Assembly (NCBI GenBank): GCA_013339765.2 | Contig: CM023448.1 | Span: forward strand, 330,602,941 to 330,666,940 | Length of the DNA: 64,000 nucleotides | Reading direction: 5' to 3' | DNA from: Haemaphysalis longicornis | Taxonomy: Eukaryota; Arthropoda; Arachnida; Ixodida; Ixodidae | In this document: in pieces, positions 11,561 through 21,912 of the stretch | How the letters are laid out: the number at the start of each line of letters is the position of its first letter | Numbering within the stretch: position 1 is the first letter of the stretch | The notes under the pieces: model-generated | Seen by the model: the letters and a program-made list of their open reading frames with translations, nothing else | Databases searched by the model: none | Told to the model about the DNA's origin: nothing | Translations under genes and position numbers: made by a program

Positions 11561-12466
11561 CAGTCAAACCCGGTTATAGCGAACTGTAATATGCACCGAG
11601 ATTAGTTCGATATATCCAATAGTTCGATATAGCGGAACCCGTCTATAATGATTTTTTTTTGTTACAATACGCGGGAACCCCTTACCGTTCCCACGTAGAG
11701 AAACAAACGCATAAATTATGTCATTACCTTACACAAAACAATCAATTTATTGCATGCAATAAAGCTACTTTCCGCCTTCACTGCCTATTTCAAAAAAAAA
11801 AAGCGGTGATTTTTGTTTTTACTTTCGTTTTGGGGGAGACGTCGTTTGCGCCAGTGCAAGTCCGTGTCCTTCAATGTCGAAGTAATATTGACAGAGCACA
11901 TCGACTGGCGAAAGCGCTTCATTAACGTTCATTAAAGCACCAAAGAGACTGAGAATGTACCTTGTGACATTTTCAGTCTCTTCGGTGCTTTCAGCAGCAC
12001 CAGCTGCCATGACATCAGTGACGCTGTCTGTGCCTGAGGGGCTCACAGTGACGGCAAAGTCGTCGTTGACACTCAGGAAATCCTCAAAAGACATTCCTTT
12101 CGGCACAGCATCTGGAACGTTGGCGAGCTCTTCGCGCAGTTCGCCGATGGTGCCGTCTTGGTCCGGAGCCGCTGACTGGATGTGCTCCGTCGTGAATACC
12201 ATGGGTCGGAAACAGTTAAGGAAGGTGTCAGGCGTCACGTCGCTCCATGCGAAGCTCAACATCTCAATCGTGGCCAATCAGCATCTCAATCGCCGCGCCG
12301 AGACCTTACATTTCGGTGGCAATTGTAGGCGCGCCGAGTTCGATATATCCGATGTGAACTTCGTTATAAGGAATATGTTTCGCGTGCATTTTCGTAACGG
12401 ATTTGATTTCGTTCTATATATAGCATAATTCGCTCTATACAGGTTTGTTATAATCGGGTTTGACTG
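11561..12466 (-). mobile_element. Tigger/pogo-like DNA transposon, internally deleted
   Basis: The element begins CAGTCAAACCCGGTTATAGC and ends, on the opposite strand, CAGTCAAACCCGATTATAAC: terminal inverted repeats matching at 18 of the first 20 positions. TA dinucleotides flank both ends (11559-11560 and 12467-12468), as expected for Tc1/mariner-superfamily insertion. Subterminal TTCGATATA/TATAGCG motifs repeat near both ends. At 906 bp it is too short for a whole Tigger element and retains only the end of a transposase gene. It is orientated by the remaining coding sequence. Confidence 0.85.
11822..12277 (-). pseudogene. Tigger/pogo-family transposase, C-terminal remnant
   Basis: A 152-codon minus frame carries the signature that closes the DDE domain of Tigger/jerky-like transposases: an AW-x-x-VT-x-x-T-hydrophobic-x-NCF-R pattern (residues 10-25), followed by an acidic region typical of these C-termini. 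The catalytic aspartates are absent, so it cannot be active. The ATG is fortuitous; homologous sequence appears to continue upstream in another frame past a stop. Assignment rests on the NCFR motif together with the TA-flanked terminal repeats. Confidence 0.7.
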
Positions 12467-12468
12467 TA

Positions 12469-13001
12469 TTTGTATGGTTACCGAAAACTTTTATTTGCAG
12501 TGGCTTACGAAGTACAAACACCGGTTGCCTCGCTCATTGTTCAGCGCTCACTCTGGGTTCTGGCGTCGGCGGTGCTCAGCCTCCACTTGGGCAGCTTGTT
12601 TAGCTGCAGCGGCGTACGACGCACACGACCGGTTGCCCCACTCGCAGTTCAGCACTCACTCCTGAGTGATGCAGTGCGCTGACGCAGCACTCACTCGTGG
12701 GTTCTCTCGATGGCAGCGATGATGAGCCTCTGCGTCGGCGGCGCAAAGTTCGTCTCAGGAACGGACTGTGACCGGCGTCCTAGGAAGACAAGGCACATCA
12801 CCGTCACGCGCACGCCAGCCTCACGTTTTCGCCAAGCGTCGCGCAGGCGAGCGTATGAGAGCGAGAGTTGCTTTATTCAAAGATAAACGAAAGTCGACTC
12901 AGCCGATAACTGCCTCTCGGGTTGAGGGCACCTCAATCAAGACTGTGACTAGAAGGAGGATAGACAGAAAAGAGGACAGACAGAAAAAGGCACAGAAAGG
13001 G
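12469..13001. other. Degenerate GC-rich tandem-like segment
   Basis: Between 12520 and 12720 a motif with CGGTTGCC, CTCGCA/CATTGTTCAGC and ACTCACTC recurs two to three times at 80-120 bp spacing. I see no gene. The 81-codon frame at 12768-13013 has no known domain. Confidence 0.35.
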
Positions 13002-13013
13002 AGAATAAGATGA

Positions 13014-13169
13014 CGTGATGGATGCGAAAAGCAAAAACCTCCGTGTGTACGATATTTCGGCGCACGTTAAAGATCCCCAGGTGGACAAAATTAATCCGGA
13101 GCCCTCCACTACGGCGCGCCTCATCGTCTGCGTTGCGGCGACGCATTAAAACCCTACAATTAATCAATC
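13014..13169 (+). mobile_element. 5'-truncated SINE with 12-bp target duplication
   Basis: Body and tail of the tRNA-derived SINE: GCGAAAAGCAAAAACC, AAAGATCCCCAGGTGG, GGAGCCCTCCACTACGG and an ATTAATCAATC tail. The tRNA head is missing. AGAATAAGATGA lies before the element (13002-13013) and after it (13170-13181). 5' truncation together with a target duplication is the hallmark of LINE-mediated insertion. Confidence 0.9.
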
Positions 13170-13410
13170 AGAATAAGATGAAGGTTCACAAACTGCGCAG
13201 CATGGACAGCCCTGGCAGCCTCATAGCCGCCCGAGAGTCCCGTGTTCTTTAAATAGTCCAGCAGGGCATGGAACGCTTTTTCGCGATTTGATGTGTAACA
13301 TTCCGGGAAGAACAGGTCTCGTGCGGGCGCAGCACACTCCCCCCCCCCTCCCCGACCGCACACTTTTTAAGAGCGCTCGCGCCGCCACGGAGAACCGCCC
13401 TCCCCTCACA

Positions 13411-13545
13411 GTGAACAAATGTAGCGCAGCAGAAACACAAGGGACGAAAGATTACACACGGACGAGCGCTCAATCTTTCGTCCCTTGTGTTTCTGCTGCG
13501 CTACATTTGTTCACTATGAATTACCAACTAGCCCAGTCTACAGCT
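13411..13545. repeat. 43-bp perfect hairpin repeat with conserved flank
   Basis: Bases 13411-13453 are the exact reverse complement of 13472-13514, with an 18-nt loop (ACACACGGACGAGCGCTC). The inner part of the arm reads ACAAGGGACGAAAGATT. Immediately downstream is TGAATTACCAACTAGCCCA. A second hairpin at 56327-56425 has the inner motif and the downstream flank in common but different outer arm sequence. No ORF or recognised transposase. Confidence 0.9.
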
Positions 13546-16480
13546 TTACTCCCCTCACAATTTCACGACACTCTCCTCCTTTGCTTTCTTTTACTCCTCG
13601 GTCTTCCCATCGTTCACTCGATCACGACGACGGCGACGCCGCGAAACTCCAGATGCGGCCGCCTAGGGCGGCGCCTAAAATTGTACTTAGAAAAACGAGA
13701 AGGCTCAGCGACAAAAGACAGCAGAAAAGCTGGGACATCGCGCTATGTGCCGCCCTTCGTGGTTTCTCTCGATCGTCTCTATGTTTCCGTGCTTTTTCCA
13801 AGTATAAATCTTTATAGACTCGGTACCGGAACCCTCAAGCTATAAGAATTGTTTTTAGAATTAGTTCTGCAGAATAAACAAACACCACGTGGCTTAACGA
13901 CACGTATTTCTATCAATGAGCAAGGATTATAATTATGGCACGTTTCAAAACCTACGACCTTCGGAAAAAAGAAACGTTATTGGCTAGTTTCACGAAGTGA
14001 ACCCGTATTTAGCTTGAGCGCACTTCCTCTCATTTCTGCCGTAATTGTTTACCTAATTATTATCTTATCGTTTGTCCGTATGTTTATCTTATTGTCTCTC
14101 TAATCATTTATTTTATTTTCAGCCCACTTCAAGACAGCACAACTACCTACATTATTCCGCCGTGACAACTGCACCCGTGACCTCATTCCTGGCGCGTTCC
14201 CAGCTATTACCGCCGACCTTCAAAGGACCCAGCAGCACTTTCGATAAATGCTTTCACTCTTTCCTTCGTGCCTGGAAGCACTGTGAAAGCTATAGTTATA
14301 GCCAACACGAAGCGGCACTGCGTGATTTGTTCGTCGCAGCAAATAGGCCTTCCGTTTCTGCATATGCTTTTGTGGCTTTCTTTTCAAAGTGGCTATCGAA
14401 TGCGTTCAATTGCTACAACTGAAGGAAAGCCGTACAATTGCCGCTACATTGCTGTAATGACGTAATTCCAACGGTCAAGGAATGCCAAGACCGGGAAAAA
14501 GAGAAAAAATGTTTCAGCAAGTTTCTCATTTGTATGATGGACATAAAGAGTAATTTTTGGTTGAGGTACTTTCCGACACCGTAATCTAAGCATTGCATGT
14601 GTTGGTTGACTACGTTCTGCAAACATTCAAGATGTCCAGAAAAAGTTTGAACAAGTGTTGCAGGGTCCCTTTAATACACCCTCAACGCGAATCTTCAAGG
14701 TTAGGGTCCACACGGTCACGCGTGAAATTGGAAGTCATTCCTCTAAGGGGAATGAGAGTGGAAGTGTTCTGTTAGGAAGGACCCGCTTGGTTTTGCACGG
14801 CAGCAAACGGCGTGCTTCGAGCGCACCCGCCCGCAGCGCTGTTGCATAGCAACGCGTTTTCTTGGTCACGCTGCATTATTTCCCTCTATGACCCTGACTT
14901 ACAGGCTTCACACTCCTACAGAACGAGCCCGTCCGTGGCCGCCGCCGAGGCATTCTGATGGCTTGAAACTCCGGTACATTAGTTTTAATTGCATATTCAT
15001 TGACAGGCTTCATACATACACCCCCGGGCTAATCTTTATAGCGAGGGCATATACTCGCGGACATAAAAAAATACAAACGGGAACAGGGGTTGGTAGTAGA
15101 GGTTCCCATCCGTTCGCGCAGTCCATAAAGCCCGGTCGTTAAACGCAGATGGTTTCAATCGTCGTTGGAGCCGTACGTTATCAAAAACTAACCCAAATAC
15201 TTGGCGCAGTGAAGACAAACACTCTGCAGATGGAGCCGGCCGGGAGTGCGCTTTGTGTACCGGCGGCCGGTGTAGATCGATAAGTGAGATGTTCCAGACA
15301 TGCGAGCTGACGGTCGTCGTTAGGGGGACGATTAAAGCGGAACATATAGGGTCCGCGCCTGATTGGGTTCGAAGGTTCCCGTAAAAGAAAACTGGGCCGC
15401 TCCCTTGTGACCCTGCGTTCGTATTTCTTCCCTATAATGAGAATCCTCGGAAGATAAGCTTTAAATAAACGGTATACCTTGTACCGAAAACTGCCGTTCG
15501 CCCTCACGGCACTTAGATGAAGAAAGTGAACTGAGCTGTTATTAAAGGTCCCCTGGAACACTTTTTTTCTAATTTTATTTAAAGTTTAAGTGCTTTTTTG
15601 AACTTGTCAACAAGCGCGTCCAGCCCCTGGATTTAGGGGGTCACGGAATACCCAAGCCAAATATTACTGTTATAATCGAATCAGATAACGAAGACACTCG
15701 CTCAAGACAATGTTTTTCTCTTTCTTGGTGTGTCAGTGTTTACGGGCATCGGTGACGTCACTGAAACCATATCGTCCCTATTGGCCGGCTTTCTTTCAGA
15801 TGTAGCAATAAGGGCATTCGATAGCCATTTCACAGAGGATCGCCACAAAAGCAACGTAGCAATCCTTTAAGGGGTCTGTATAATCCGACGTAACGTCGAC
15901 GCGCGCGCGCTGCGTTGCAACGTTGCGCCAGCGAAAGTGCAGCACTCTAGTCCGGCGCCTCGGCGGGGGTTGCGGGACATGCGCCCGTCTATCGATGCGG
16001 CTTGCTGCATACCGCGCGGGCGAAGCAAGCCTCGTCCCCCTGCGTCCGCGTCTCGACACTGTGTTTGCTGCAGGCTGCGGCTAGCTCGAAATTTCGCGCC
16101 ATGCAGGAAACAGAATTTGCGCATGCACGAATGCAGTGCGGGGCGGCGCCCTACGTCGAGTGCGTTGGAGTATGAAGTGCTCGGTTTTCGTGCCATCGTG
16201 GCGTGACAAACCTGGCCTTGCCGGCCTCGACCGCCGCTGCTAACGCGAGCTGCACCGGACTTTAGGGGGGCCATCAATGCGCAGTATTTACAAAAAAAAA
16301 CAACAACGAAACAGCTACTTTGCCAACAACTAATGACGGAGCTCAAGGTGAACTTATGCCGCCAGTAACAATAGCTGTGAATGAAATAATAGGCCCAATC
16401 AACGATATAACATTTCATCAGCTGCTCGTACAGACAATATCACCAGTAAAATATTGAAAAAATGCCGGGCCATCTCCACT
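13546..16480. other. Unassigned intergenic DNA with possible short MITE ends
   Basis: No gene recognised. TTAAAGGGACCCTGCAACAC (minus strand, ending near 14672) and TTAAAGGTCCCCTGGAACAC (plus strand, from about 15543) are similar and in opposite orientation, so they may be ends of one short-element family. A plus frame of 185 codons at 13288-13845 runs through the hairpin and is fortuitous. 15880-16260 is GC-rich and open in several frames without a recognisable domain. Confidence 0.35.
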
Positions 16481-16618
16481 AACGTGAAACCTCGCGAGGG
16501 GCGAAGCATGCAGTGCATAAGTGTATTGTTGGCGCCTCGGCGTTTTTGCCAACAGAGATGAAAGGAGACGACGACAAAGACGAAGCTACGCTGACTCAAT
16601 CGCGACCTTCTCTCTGCG

Positions 16619-17818
16619 GTGTTTTGTCTTATTAGACTTGAGTTGAACAAATTTACTGGCAATTTGGTGCTTAGAGGTTTAAATATGCTCCCGGCGACGG
16701 GCGCGGCCGTATGTTTGCCGCCGCCAACAGCATTTCTTGGCCAACCGTCGGGTGACCCACCAGGCCCTGCCACGGAGCCTGGAATCATTGCTGCCTCCAT
16801 TGTTGCTACCTCGTCAGGCCCGCCGGCTGCTTCAAGCCCCTGCAGCACCGATCCTGGATCCTCCGGGACGTCGCTTCCTCATGGACAAGTGAGTCCTCCT
16901 GTGGTCCCTTCCGAGCAGCCTCTGCCAGACGACATGGACGATTTTTCCACCACTGACTCGACTTCTGGGACCATCATATATGGAAACAAAAACGCATCTC
17001 GGGTTGAAAAGTCCCAGCCGTTTCAGCCCGCTGTGCCTGAGAAGCGCCACCGTGCCTCTAAACGTTCCTATAGGCCTCTTGACGTGAGCGCAGTCCCGAG
17101 CCCTCTCAGACACTGGGTTTTCGTGGTCGTAAAGCCTCTCGATTCCTCGAAAATAATCACGCTTTACAATCCCCTTGTTCTCAAAGAGGGATTGGAATCT
17201 TTGGCTCCAGTCGGCGTGTTACAAGTACGTCCCAACTATCGGCTGAACCTTCTCGCCATCGACACACGCAATGCTGATGCCACCGAGCGCCTCTTGAAGA
17301 TTTCTAGCATTGCGGGGATCAAGGTGCAGGCATATGAGCCAAGGCCTAGCAACTGCGGAGTGGGAGGGATTAGGGGAGTCGCTACGGACCTTTCTAATCA
17401 AGATATTCTTAATGCCTTGCGCCTGAGGGTGCCAGTAAAATCTGACCGCAGACTCAGGAAAACATCAGAGAGTGTTCAGATTGTGTTCGGCACGGAAACA
17501 ATACCCGATCACATAATCATCGGATACACGTACTACCGGGTGTACAACTACGTGGAAACACCCAGGCGGTGCAAAAATTGCCAGCGCTTTGGGCACGTGT
17601 CCGAAGTGTGTAAAAGTTCCTTGCGATGTTCCCGGTGCGGTGGCAGCCATGATCGTACGGGCTGTTCCGCTGAAAAAGATTTGCTGTCCGAACTGCAGCA
17701 AAAAAGCACGAATCCACATCTGCTCAGTGCTCAGCCCGGCGTGATCAGAAGGCTATTTTTAAGCTCAAGTCTACTAACAACATTGACTACAAGTCAGCAA
17801 AATCGACTTTTATGCAAG
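16619..17818 (+). pseudogene. LINE-O ORF1 (gag-like), 5' portion
   Basis: RNA-binding ORF1 protein of LINE-O. In the 406-codon open frame, residues 1-110 are Pro/Ser/Ala-rich and low in complexity. About 160-310 form an RRM/PRE_C2HC-like region, and 318-349 carry two retroviral-type zinc knuckles (C-x2-C-x4-H-x4-C, then C-x2-C-x3-H-x4-C). The start is uncertain: the first ATG (16619) lengthens the N-terminus, while another at 16685 begins a more typical sequence. The frame is cut at 17818 by LINE-N; the last 12 codons before the stop at 17839 are LINE-N DNA. It continues in the same frame at 23895. Confidence 0.85.
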
Positions 17819-17866
17819 AGAGAGAGTAAACTTTATTAAAGAAAAAGGGCCAAGTGGTCGGTCTCC

Positions 17867-19022
17867 TCAGTCCAGGACCCCGTTGGAGCGTCCAGCCGTC
17901 TCAGCCCGGTGAATCAGCCGAAGCTGTTCTTCGGCGCTCGAGCTGGCCAGTTCTCCTTCCCACTGCTCAACCGAGGGGTTAGAAATCGCGGAAACTGAGG
18001 GGTTGAGCTGGCACTCCCACACCATGTGGTATAGAGTGCAGGGTGCTTTGCAGAATCGACACTGCGGGTCGTATTGCGTAGGCCAGATAAAGTGCAGCTT
18101 GGTAGGATGGGGAAAAGTGTTCGTTTGCAGGAGACGCCAGTAGCGCTCCCCTTTCTTGCTGAGAGAGGGGTGTGCAGGGGGAAGCGTAAGCCGGGCTAGC
18201 CTGTAGTACTGCGTCACCTCCTGGAATGATGTCAAGGGGATGGCCGTCTCTAGCCAACTCTCTCGCTGCGCTCGGCTGGTTAGACCTCGAGCAGTCTCGT
18301 GGGCAAAGGCACGGAGAGAAGTGTGAGCCGTGTCCAGACAACCGATACCCTTTTCTTTGGAGGGTTCTGGCTCAAGATCTTCATTGCGGTGTGTGAGATG
18401 CGGCCTTGGAGGTAGCTCCTACACGCTGACTGAGAATCCGTGATGGATACTTCTGCAGGTGTTTGCGTTATCGCCAGTGCTATAGCTACCTCTTCGGCCT
18501 GTAGCGTCGTTACTTTCGTGAGAGTGAGGCTCGTGACGTGGCTGTCTATCTTCGTTACGGTCGCCACCATGACTCCGCGTCTTGCATAATCTGCGGCGTC
18601 CGTGTAAAAAACATTTTCGTTGGAGCCGATATTTTTTCTCCAGGGCTCTAATTCGCGCCTCTCTCCGTCCCTCGTGGAACTGCGGGTGCATGCATGTTTC
18701 TTGGCAAGGGGGCCACTGTGATGTTACGGCGTAGTTCATCAGGGATATTTTCCGTCGATTCTAGAGGGCGATCAGGGATGTTCATGCCCAGTCTCAGTAG
18801 AAGGGCCCTGCCCGCATCCGTCCTTGATAGCCGGTAGTGCTGACTGAGCAGGTGGCCCTCAATCAGCTCGTCCACAGTGTTGTGAAGCCCAAGCTTGAGG
18901 AGACACTCGTTGGAGGTGTAGGATGGCAAACCCAGCGCTTGTTTATACACCTTTCGCAAGAGCGTATCCAACTTGTTCTTCTCAGTCTTCGTTAGTAAAG
19001 CATATGGCGTCACATAGGTGAA
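17867..19022 (-). pseudogene. LINE-N ORF2 3' part: thumb, RNase H and CCHC tail
   Basis: Continuation of ORF2 beyond an in-frame stop. 18648-19013 is the region after the reverse transcriptase (KLDTLLRKVYKQALGLP). 18280-18610 is an RNase H domain with its first aspartate in YTDAAD, glutamate in LQAEEVAIALA and second aspartate in ITDSQSA. The last third of that domain is disrupted by a frameshift near 18350. 17867-18235 ends the protein with a C-x2-C-x7-H-x4-C knuckle (CRFCKAPCTLYHMVWEC). The three segments lie in different frames, so at least two indels separate them. Confidence 0.8.
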
Positions 19023-19025
19023 CCT

Positions 19026-21065
19026 TTAGACGACAAATGCCTGGACAAGTCGAAGTGTGTCAGCCTCCTTCATGCCTCTTCCTTTGACCGTGATCCGACG
19101 AAGCATGTGAGCAATCTGTCTACTCGTGCTTTCCAAATTCCTTATCATCGTGGTGTTTGCGCAATCTGCTTGGAAAATCATGCCTAGAATTTTGATTTGC
19201 GGAGACGGTGTGATGGTGGCACCGTCCAGCATGATGTGCATTGAAGGTGCATCGGCTCGCCTACCGCCGTTACGGGGCACTAGGAGCAGTTCAGATTTTT
19301 CTGGGGCGCACGAGAGTCCACAATTCTTGGCATACTTGTTCACCGTATCAGCCGCCATTTGGATGCGGTCCTGCATCTCCCCGACCGAGCCTACACCAGT
19401 CCACACCGTGATATCGTCGGCGTAAATACCATGGTGTAAGTCGGGGATTGAAGCCAGTTGTGCAGGCAGGCCGATGAGGGCAATATTGAAAAGGAAGGGC
19501 GACAAGACCGCTCCTTGGGGCGTGCCGCGTCCGCCGGTGCGAATGGGTTTTGTTTGAAAGTCTCCAATCTTGAGGGTGGCTTGGCGTCCAGAGAGAAAGT
19601 CCCTGACGTAAGTGTACGTGCGGGTTCCACATCCGAGTTCATTGAGATTAGTCAGTATGGCTTCGTGCGTGACGTTGTTAAAGGCCCCTTTTAAATCAAG
19701 CGCTAGGATGGCTTTAGGTGCGTGTCTGTTGGCGCGATCTATAATGTCCTCCTTCAGTTGCAGCAATACATCTTGCGTCGACAGATGCTGTCGGAACCCG
19801 TACATGGTTGGTGGCAACTGCTTAGTGTCTTCGAGGAAGTTTTGCAACCGGTTGTGCACGACGTGTTCGAGCAGCTTCCCGATACACGATGTGAGCGATA
19901 TCGGCCGTAGGTTTTCGATGCCGGGGTCCTTGTTTGGTTTAGGTATTAAGCGGACCTCAGCGGATTTCCATTCGAGTGGTATAGTTCCGCGCTCCCAGCC
20001 GCTATTGTAGTAGCGCGTAAGGGATGCGATAGAGGCTTCATCGAGGTTGGCCAAAGCTTTGTTTGTGATTTGGTCCTGACCTGGCGCGGTATTTAGGCGC
20101 ATTTTATGAAGCGCTGCTTTCACCTCAGCCGTGGTAATGGGCGCATCCAATTGCGGGTTTGGATGTCCCGTGTAATCAGGGGCCACGTAAGGGGGGTGCG
20201 TGGGCAGGTATTCCTGGTGCAGTTTGCCGAGCAGATCCTCTTGCGATCCCTTGAACTTGTGTATAATGGTCTGAATTATCTTGGAAGTCACGCTTTTGCC
20301 TTTCGCAGGATCAATGAGGTATCTCAGCAGTTTCCAGGTTTTGGATGCGCTGAGGGTCCCCCGCAGCCCGTCGCAGAGCTGGAGCCAGTTTTGATTGCAG
20401 AGCTCCGCTGCGTATTTTGAGGCCTGCTCAGAGAGTGCGGCCATTCTCTTTTTAAGTTTCTTGTTGTGGCGTTGCCGCTTCCACCTCCTGATGAGGCTGC
20501 GGCGGGCCTCCCACATGTGTAACTTGGGGTCAACACTTGGAGTCTGAACCGTAGTCTTGATTTCTTGCGTTACCGATTTAATATCTTGTCGAATTGATGA
20601 AACCCAATCATTAATGTTCTCGATTTCTGAGATAGATTGGATCGCCCGATGCTCCCGAAACTTCGTCCAGTCTACGATTCGGGCTACACCAGTATGTACT
20701 CGGTATTCCTCCCCTTCGACAGCGGTAACTATAACTGCGTGGTCACTACCTAGGTATTCCCCGGTGTTTTCCCACGTGGCTTGAGAGACGTTTCGCACAA
20801 ACGTGAGATCCGGGCACGTGTCTCTGGACACACTATTGCCTAGTCTGGTAGGTGCAGTCCAGTCGGTGAGGAGCGTGAGCTCGTGCTCTTCAATTGAAGC
20901 CATGCGTTCGTTTCCTCGCCTATTTGAGTAGTGGTATCCCCATACCGGGTGAGCTGCGTTGAAGTCACCTAAAATTAGCAAGGGACATGCGTCAGCCATC
21001 TGTACTGCTTGCTGTATCAGACTGCGGAGCTCTGACAGCTTCTTCTTTGGCCTGCAGTACAGGTT
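19026..21065 (-). pseudogene. LINE-N ORF2 central part: endonuclease C-half and reverse transcriptase
   Basis: A 746-codon open frame (19026-21266) whose first 66 or so codons are antisense RTE DNA, so the LINE part is 19026 to about 21065. Residues 95-180 are the second half of an APE-type endonuclease: GDFNAAHPVWG (metal binding), a PDLTFV segment and GSDHAVI (catalytic histidine). The reverse transcriptase occupies about 370-640, with RPISLTSCIGKLLEH, motif A LDLKGAFNNVTHE (D524), motif B GTPQGAVLSPFLFN and catalytic YADD (615-618). All these residues are intact. A stop at 19023-19025 separates it from the RNase H part. Confidence 0.92.
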
Positions 21066-21572
21066 ATAACTCGGGGGACGAATTGCAAAGCATGCTTTCC
21101 GCACTGGGCGAACAGAGTAGAACCGTGGGCCTGAAATTAATATGCAGAAAACTAAAGTAATGATCAATAACCTCGGGACAGCACAGCAGTTTGAGATAGA
21201 TGGCGAGGCAGTGGAAGTGGTAAGCGAATATATATACTTAGGCCAAGTTGTGACCCCAGATCCCAACCGTGAGGCAGAGATAATTAGAAGGATCAGAATG
21301 GGGTGGGGTGCATATGGCAGATATTCTCAGATAATGAATAGCAGCCCTACCATTGTCGCTGAAGAAGAAAGTGTATGACAGCTGCATCTTACCGGTACTC
21401 CCTACGGGGCAGAAACTTGGAGGCTCACTAAGAGGGTTCAACTTAAATTGAGAACGACTCAGCGGGCAATGGAGCGGAAAATGATAGGTGTAACATTAGG
21501 GACAAGAAGAGAGCGGAGTGGGCCAGGGAGCAAACTGGTGTTAAAGACATATTAGTAGAAATTAAGTAGAAT
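21066..21572 (+). mobile_element. RTE-type LINE internal fragment inserted in LINE-N
   Basis: Plus-strand piece of an RTE reverse transcriptase. DELQSMLSALGEQS, a GLK motif and KTKVM are followed by a VSEYIYLGQVVTPDP segment and, near the end, RAMERKMIGVTLG. One frameshift lies near 21140. It interrupts the LINE-N endonuclease domain. It lacks the RTE 3' tail (GAGAGGCCTTCGTCC and GATGATG repeats), so it is truncated at both ends, unusual for a direct retrotransposition product. Junction positions are good to about 10 bp; no clear target duplication. Confidence 0.75.
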
Positions 21573-21597
21573 AAAAATGCTGTTTCCTTTCCCAGGT

Positions 21598-21912
21598 TTA
21601 CGAGGTATCAGCTCTGTGAGAGTTCCCTCTGTACCGGATTGCCTGCACTGCAGTTACTCTCTTGCTGACAAGCGTGTTAGTGTCACCCCATTCCGGGTCA
21701 CCTTGTGTGACGTAGCCAGGGAGTCTGGCATACGAATTGACTTCTTGCAGTGCGATAACGTCCGGTTTGTCTGTGCACGACTCAATGTATTGTGACAGTG
21801 TCCCAAGTTTTCCTTTGATGCTTCTCGCGTTCCATTGCCACACTATAAGTTTTTGCTCTTGCCTCCCCTTGCGGCTATCCATGAATAGGTCGAGTGAAGT
21901 CTGCCTGGTCAT
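21598..21912 (-). pseudogene. LINE-N ORF2 5' part: endonuclease N-terminus
   Basis: A 104-codon frame beginning inside the end of ORF1. It holds the start of the APE-like endonuclease: QWNARSIKGKLGTLSQYI (Asn of the WNARS motif) and DVIALQE (catalytic glutamate). The frame is lost near 21640. The next frame reads TLTELIPRKPGKGNS, which is the expected continuation up to the RTE insertion, so a small indel explains the break. Confidence 0.85.

Noticed and set aside
11955..12428. 157-codon plus-strand ORF
   Set aside because: Antisense shadow of the transposase remnant.
13288..13845. 185-codon plus-strand ORF
   Set aside because: It reads straight through both arms of the perfect hairpin, which explains its length and the mirrored peptide; no domain.
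14640..15870. A MITE bounded by TTAAAGGGACC-type ends
   Set aside because: Two similar ends in opposite orientation were seen, but the sequence between them shows no other sign of being one element and no duplication was found.
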